Below, piece by piece: positions 5,383 through 8,203 of a stretch of 8,203 nt of DNA. The notes beneath the pieces were generated by a model. It worked only from the letters and a program-made list of their open reading frames with translations. It made no database searches and was not told where the DNA came from. The stretch spans positions 1-8,203 of the forward strand of contig RFKS01000309.1 of NCBI GenBank assembly GCA_003694205.1, written 5' to 3'. The translations under genes were made by a program, and so were the position numbers. The DNA is from Alphaproteobacteria bacterium (GTDB taxonomy: Bacteria > Pseudomonadota > Alphaproteobacteria > Sphingomonadales > Rhodothalassiaceae). Positions within the stretch are counted from its first letter, which is position 1. Each line of letters opens with the position of its first letter.

Positions 5383-8203
5383 TCATTCCCTGAAGGCCGG
5401 TACCGCGAGGCCGGGTTCGCCGCTTTCCTTGAACAGGCTGTTAAAGTCCGCGACTGCGCCGGTGACGATGGCATCGCGCGCCGCCATGGCGTCGGCGAAG
5501 CGGCCGCGCACATCGGCCAAACGGTCCTTCATGCCCTGCGTCACCCGCGGCTGCGCGCCGTTGATGTCGCCATAGATCATCTGCAGCTCGGAATAGAGCC
5601 GGTCGGGCCAGTTGAGCACATCCTGGAAAAAGGCCCGCTCGGTCGAGATGTTCCCCTTCTCCCAGTCGTCGACGGCTTTCACCACCGCCTCGGCCGCTTT
5701 CGCAAGCTCCGCCTTCTTGGCCTTTTCCGCGAGTTCCTTGCGCAGCTTCGCCTGCTTGCGCACCTCGCGCAGGGCAAGAACCGAGCGCTGGAACTCGTCG
5801 AGCATGGCCATGGCCTCACGGACCAGCGTCTGCTGTTCGGCCATGTCGGCGGGATCATAGGGAATGCGGGGGTCGAAACGCACCTCGAGCGGCTGTTCGA
5901 GAGTCGTCTCGCCAAGTGTCAGGCGGACGGTGTAGGTGCCCGGCGCCACCGTGGCGCCGGCGATCCGGCCACCGCCGCGTGAGGCAATGGCGAAACCGCC
6001 GAGTTTCTGCGGCAGGGGATCGCGCGCGAAGTCCCAGACCGCGCGATTGAGCCCCACCTTCGCCGGCAGGGCATAGTCGACGCCGCGGCCGCCGCCCTTT
6101 TCGCCCTTCTTCTTGCTCGTCTTGAGCGTGCGCACGACTGTACCCTCTTCATCGAGAATCGTGATCTCGAGCGGTGTCTCTGCGAGATCGACCGCCGCCT
6201 TGAGCGTGTAATAGAGGATCGCGCCGCGCGGCGGATTGGGGCTCGTATGGCGACCGCGACCGAAGCCGCCGGTCTGCAGCATGACCGCCGGCGCCGGCGC
6301 AAAGAGGTGCGTTTCCGCCTTGGCGATGTCGGCGTTCATCTGGCGCAGGGGTGTGATGTCGTCGAGCACCCAGAAGGCGCGGCCCTGGGTCGAGGCGACA
6401 AGATCATCGTCATGCACCTGAAGATCGGTCACCGGCACCACGGGAAACTCCCCGGCGTCCAGCGACTGCCAGTCGCGGCCATCGTTCCACGAGACGTAGA
6501 TGCCGAGCTCGGTACCGGCATAAAGCAGGCCCGCGCGCGTCGGATCCTCGCGCACCACGCGCACCCAGTGCTCTTTGGGAAGCGCCCTGCCGATATTCTT
6601 CCAGTGCCGGCCGTAATCCGTTGTCCTGAAGATGAGCGGCGTGTGGTCGTTGTACTTGTAGCGGCTGAAGGCGACATAGGCGGTCGCCGGGTCGTGCGGG
6701 CTCACCTCGATGGCGTTGACAAGGCCGTTGCCGGCGGCCTTCGGCGTAACATTGTTCCAGCTGGCGCCGCCGTCGCGGGTAAGCTGCACGAGGCCGTCGT
6801 CGGTCCCCACCCACAGGGTTTGTGCGTCGTGCGGGCTTTCGGCAAGGGCAAAGATGGTGTTGTAGTTCTCGCTCACCTCGTTGGTGATGGGAAAGCCGCC
6901 GGGGCCCTGTTTGTCGACCTCGTTGCGCGTGAGATCGGGGCTGATCGCGGTCCAGCTCTGGCCGCGATCGGTGGAGCGGAAGAGCACGTTTCCGGCGTGA
7001 TAGATGACCTTCGGATCGTGGCGAGAGACAAGGATCGGAGCGTTCCAGTTGAAGCGGTACTTGCGCTCCTTTGCCGGCACGCCGAAGGCGAGCTCGGGAT
7101 AGACCCGGATGTCGCGATCAGTGCCGGTGGCGCGGTCATGCTCCTCGATCTGTCCAAGATAGCAGCCGGAATAGACGAGCCGCGGATTGTCGGGATCGAA
7201 GGCGACATGGGCGCTCTCGCAGCCGCCGACGGGTTCGTAATCCTCGCGCCCGATGCTGCCGTCGGGCGCAATCGCCCGGATGGCGACGGTCGAGTTGTCC
7301 TGCTGCCCGCCATAGACGCGGTAGAGGACCTCATTGTCGGTGTTGACGCGATAGAACTGCGCCGTCGGCTGATTGTGCTGCGTCGTCCAGCCCGTGCCGC
7401 CGTCATAAGTGATCGCCACGCCGCCGTCATTGGCACCCGCCATGATCCGCGGATCGCGCGGATTGATCCACAGATCGTGGTGATCGCCATGGATCGTGCG
7501 CGCGACCGCGGTGAAGGTCTTGCCGCCATCAATCGACTTCAGCATCGCCGAATTGGCGACATAGACGGTGTCGGGGTCCTTCGGATCGGCAAAGATGTGC
7601 ATGTAGTACCAGGAGCGCGCCTGCACCTGCCGTGTCTTGTTCACCAGCTTCCAGGTCTCGCCATAATCGTCGGAGCGATACACGCCGCCCTTCTCCTTCG
7701 CCTCGATCACCGCATAGACGCGGCCGGGTGCCGCCGGCGAGGGCGCAACACCGATCTTGCCCATGAGATCGGGCAGGTCCTTCTCGAGCCGCTCCCAGGT
7801 CTCGCCGCCATCCTTCGAGCGCCAGATGCCGGACCCCGGTCCGCCCGAGCGGACCGCCCAGGGAGTGCGTCCCCAGTCCCACATGGCGGCATAGAGGATG
7901 CGCGGATTGCTCGCATCATAGGCGAGGTCGATGGCGCCGGTGTTTTCGTCGACATAGAGCACGCGCCGGAAGGTCTTGCCGCCGTCGGTGGTCTTGTAGA
8001 CCCCGCGCTCTTTCGTCGGGGCATAGGCTGCCCCCTGCACCGCGACCCAGAAGATGTCGGGATTGGTGGGATGGATGCGCACGGTCGAGATGTGCCGGCT
8101 GTCGCGGAAGCCGTCGAGATGGGTCCATGAGCGGCCGCCGTCGGTCGAGCGATAGACACCGTCGCCATGGCTCGAGGCGACGCCGCGCACCGGGCTCTCG
8201 CCC
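5383..8203 (-). CDS. Asp-box / sortilin (Vps10)-like beta-propeller protein, 'propeller A' (5' end beyond window)
   Basis: The frame is open from the right edge to TGA 5385-5383, giving 939 visible residues. The first visible residues (GESPVRG) align with GEGNPRN at residue 109 of propeller B, so about 110 residues including any signal peptide are missing. GTG 8190 is internal and not a start. Numbered from that GTG codon, ten Asp-box motifs or variants lie at residues 15, 67, 125, 173, 219, 261, 406, 471, 523 and 567. Family signatures are GDHHDLWINP (235-244), GANDGGVAI (252-260), GGQQDNST (294-301), GGCESAHVA (322-330) and STQGRAFWVLDD (600-611). An Ig/FlgD-like beta domain follows (about 655-775; EITILDEEGTVVRTL, then LNRAVWDF), then a charged helical C-terminal region (about 780-925). 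The protein is probably exported like its homologue. 'Glycosyl hydrolase' labels for this family rest on Asp boxes and are not evidence of activity. It is transcribed toward the hydroxylase, whose ATG lies about 250 bp beyond the stop. Confidence 0.93.
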   Translation of the reverse strand, partial: GESPVRGVASSHGDGVYRSTDGGRSWTHLDGFRDSRHISTVRIHPTNPDIFWVAVQGAAYAPTKERGVYKTTDGGKTFRRVLYVDENTGAIDLAYDASNPRILYAAMWDWGRTPWAVRSGGPGSGIWRSKDGGETWERLEKDLPDLMGKIGVAPSPAAPGRVYAVIEAKEKGGVYRSDDYGETWKLVNKTRQVQARSWYYMHIFADPKDPDTVYVANSAMLKSIDGGKTFTAVARTIHGDHHDLWINPRDPRIMAGANDGGVAITYDGGTGWTTQHNQPTAQFYRVNTDNEVLYRVYGGQQDNSTVAIRAIAPDGSIGREDYEPVGGCESAHVAFDPDNPRLVYSGCYLGQIEEHDRATGTDRDIRVYPELAFGVPAKERKYRFNWNAPILVSRHDPKVIYHAGNVLFRSTDRGQSWTAISPDLTRNEVDKQGPGGFPITNEVSENYNTIFALAESPHDAQTLWVGTDDGLVQLTRDGGASWNNVTPKAAGNGLVNAIEVSPHDPATAYVAFSRYKYNDHTPLIFRTTDYGRHWKNIGRALPKEHWVRVVREDPTRAGLLYAGTELGIYVSWNDGRDWQSLDAGEFPVVPVTDLQVHDDDLVASTQGRAFWVLDDITPLRQMNADIAKAETHLFAPAPAVMLQTGGFGRGRHTSPNPPRGAILYYTLKAAVDLAETPLEITILDEEGTVVRTLKTSKKKGEKGGGRGVDYALPAKVGLNRAVWDFARDPLPQKLGGFAIASRGGGRIAGATVAPGTYTVRLTLGETTLEQPLEVRFDPRIPYDPADMAEQQTLVREAMAMLDEFQRSVLALREVRKQAKLRKELAEKAKKAELAKAAEAVVKAVDDWEKGNISTERAFFQDVLNWPDRLYSELQMIYGDINGAQPRVTQGMKDRLADVRGRFADAMAARDAIVTGAVADFNSLFKESGEPGLAVPAFRE

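Noticed and set aside
5158..5982. A 274-codon plus-strand frame running from the island into the 3' end of propeller A
   Set aside because: Most of it is antisense to the conserved C-terminus of propeller A. It changes composition abruptly midway and shows no domain.
6247..8130. A 627-codon open frame on the plus strand opposite propeller A
   Set aside because: It has the same codon-aligned antisense register as the one opposite propeller B and the same explanation. The similar I/D/G/A-rich look of both products reflects antisense reading of homologous genes.
8188..8190. GTG 8190 as the start of propeller A
   Set aside because: The frame stays open upstream to the window edge and the preceding residues (GESP) align with an internal position of propeller B, so this codon is an internal valine.

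Overview
This 8.2 kb window comes from a GC-rich Gram-negative-type bacterium. Codon use in the main genes favours G/C in third positions, and one gene carries a classic Sec signal peptide. An alphaproteobacterium would fit the codon style, but the sequence does not fix the taxon, because the large propeller proteins seen here also occur in other GC-rich phyla.

Layout from left to right. (1) Positions 1-2849, minus strand: a large secreted Asp-box / sortilin-Vps10-like beta-propeller protein ('propeller B'). Its N-terminus and signal peptide are present and its C-terminus runs off the left edge. (2) Positions 2850-3082: a divergent intergenic region with a strong GC-rich hairpin and candidate promoters. 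(3) Positions 3083-4195, plus strand: a membrane fatty acid desaturase with all three histidine boxes. (4) Positions 4196-5382: an abruptly AT-rich island. It holds one minus-strand gene (4435-5130) for an aspartyl/asparaginyl beta-hydroxylase-type 2-oxoglutarate/Fe(II) oxygenase, flanked by non-coding AT-rich DNA with several dyads. (5) Positions 5383-8203, minus strand: a second sortilin-like propeller ('propeller A'). Its C-terminus is complete and about 110 N-terminal residues lie beyond the right edge.

The two propeller genes are co-oriented homologues with the same architecture: signal peptide, long Asp-box propeller, Ig/FlgD-like beta domain, helical C-terminus. They belong to visibly different subfamilies, so they are probably an old tandem pair and not a recent duplication. 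The desaturase and the hydroxylase lie between them and converge on each other. Both are oxygen-dependent non-haem iron enzymes, and the hydroxylase family includes the lipid A hydroxylase LpxO, so a shared role in lipid modification is conceivable but unproven. The compositional break around the hydroxylase suggests that it arrived by horizontal transfer. No RNA genes, CRISPR array, transposase or integrase were seen.
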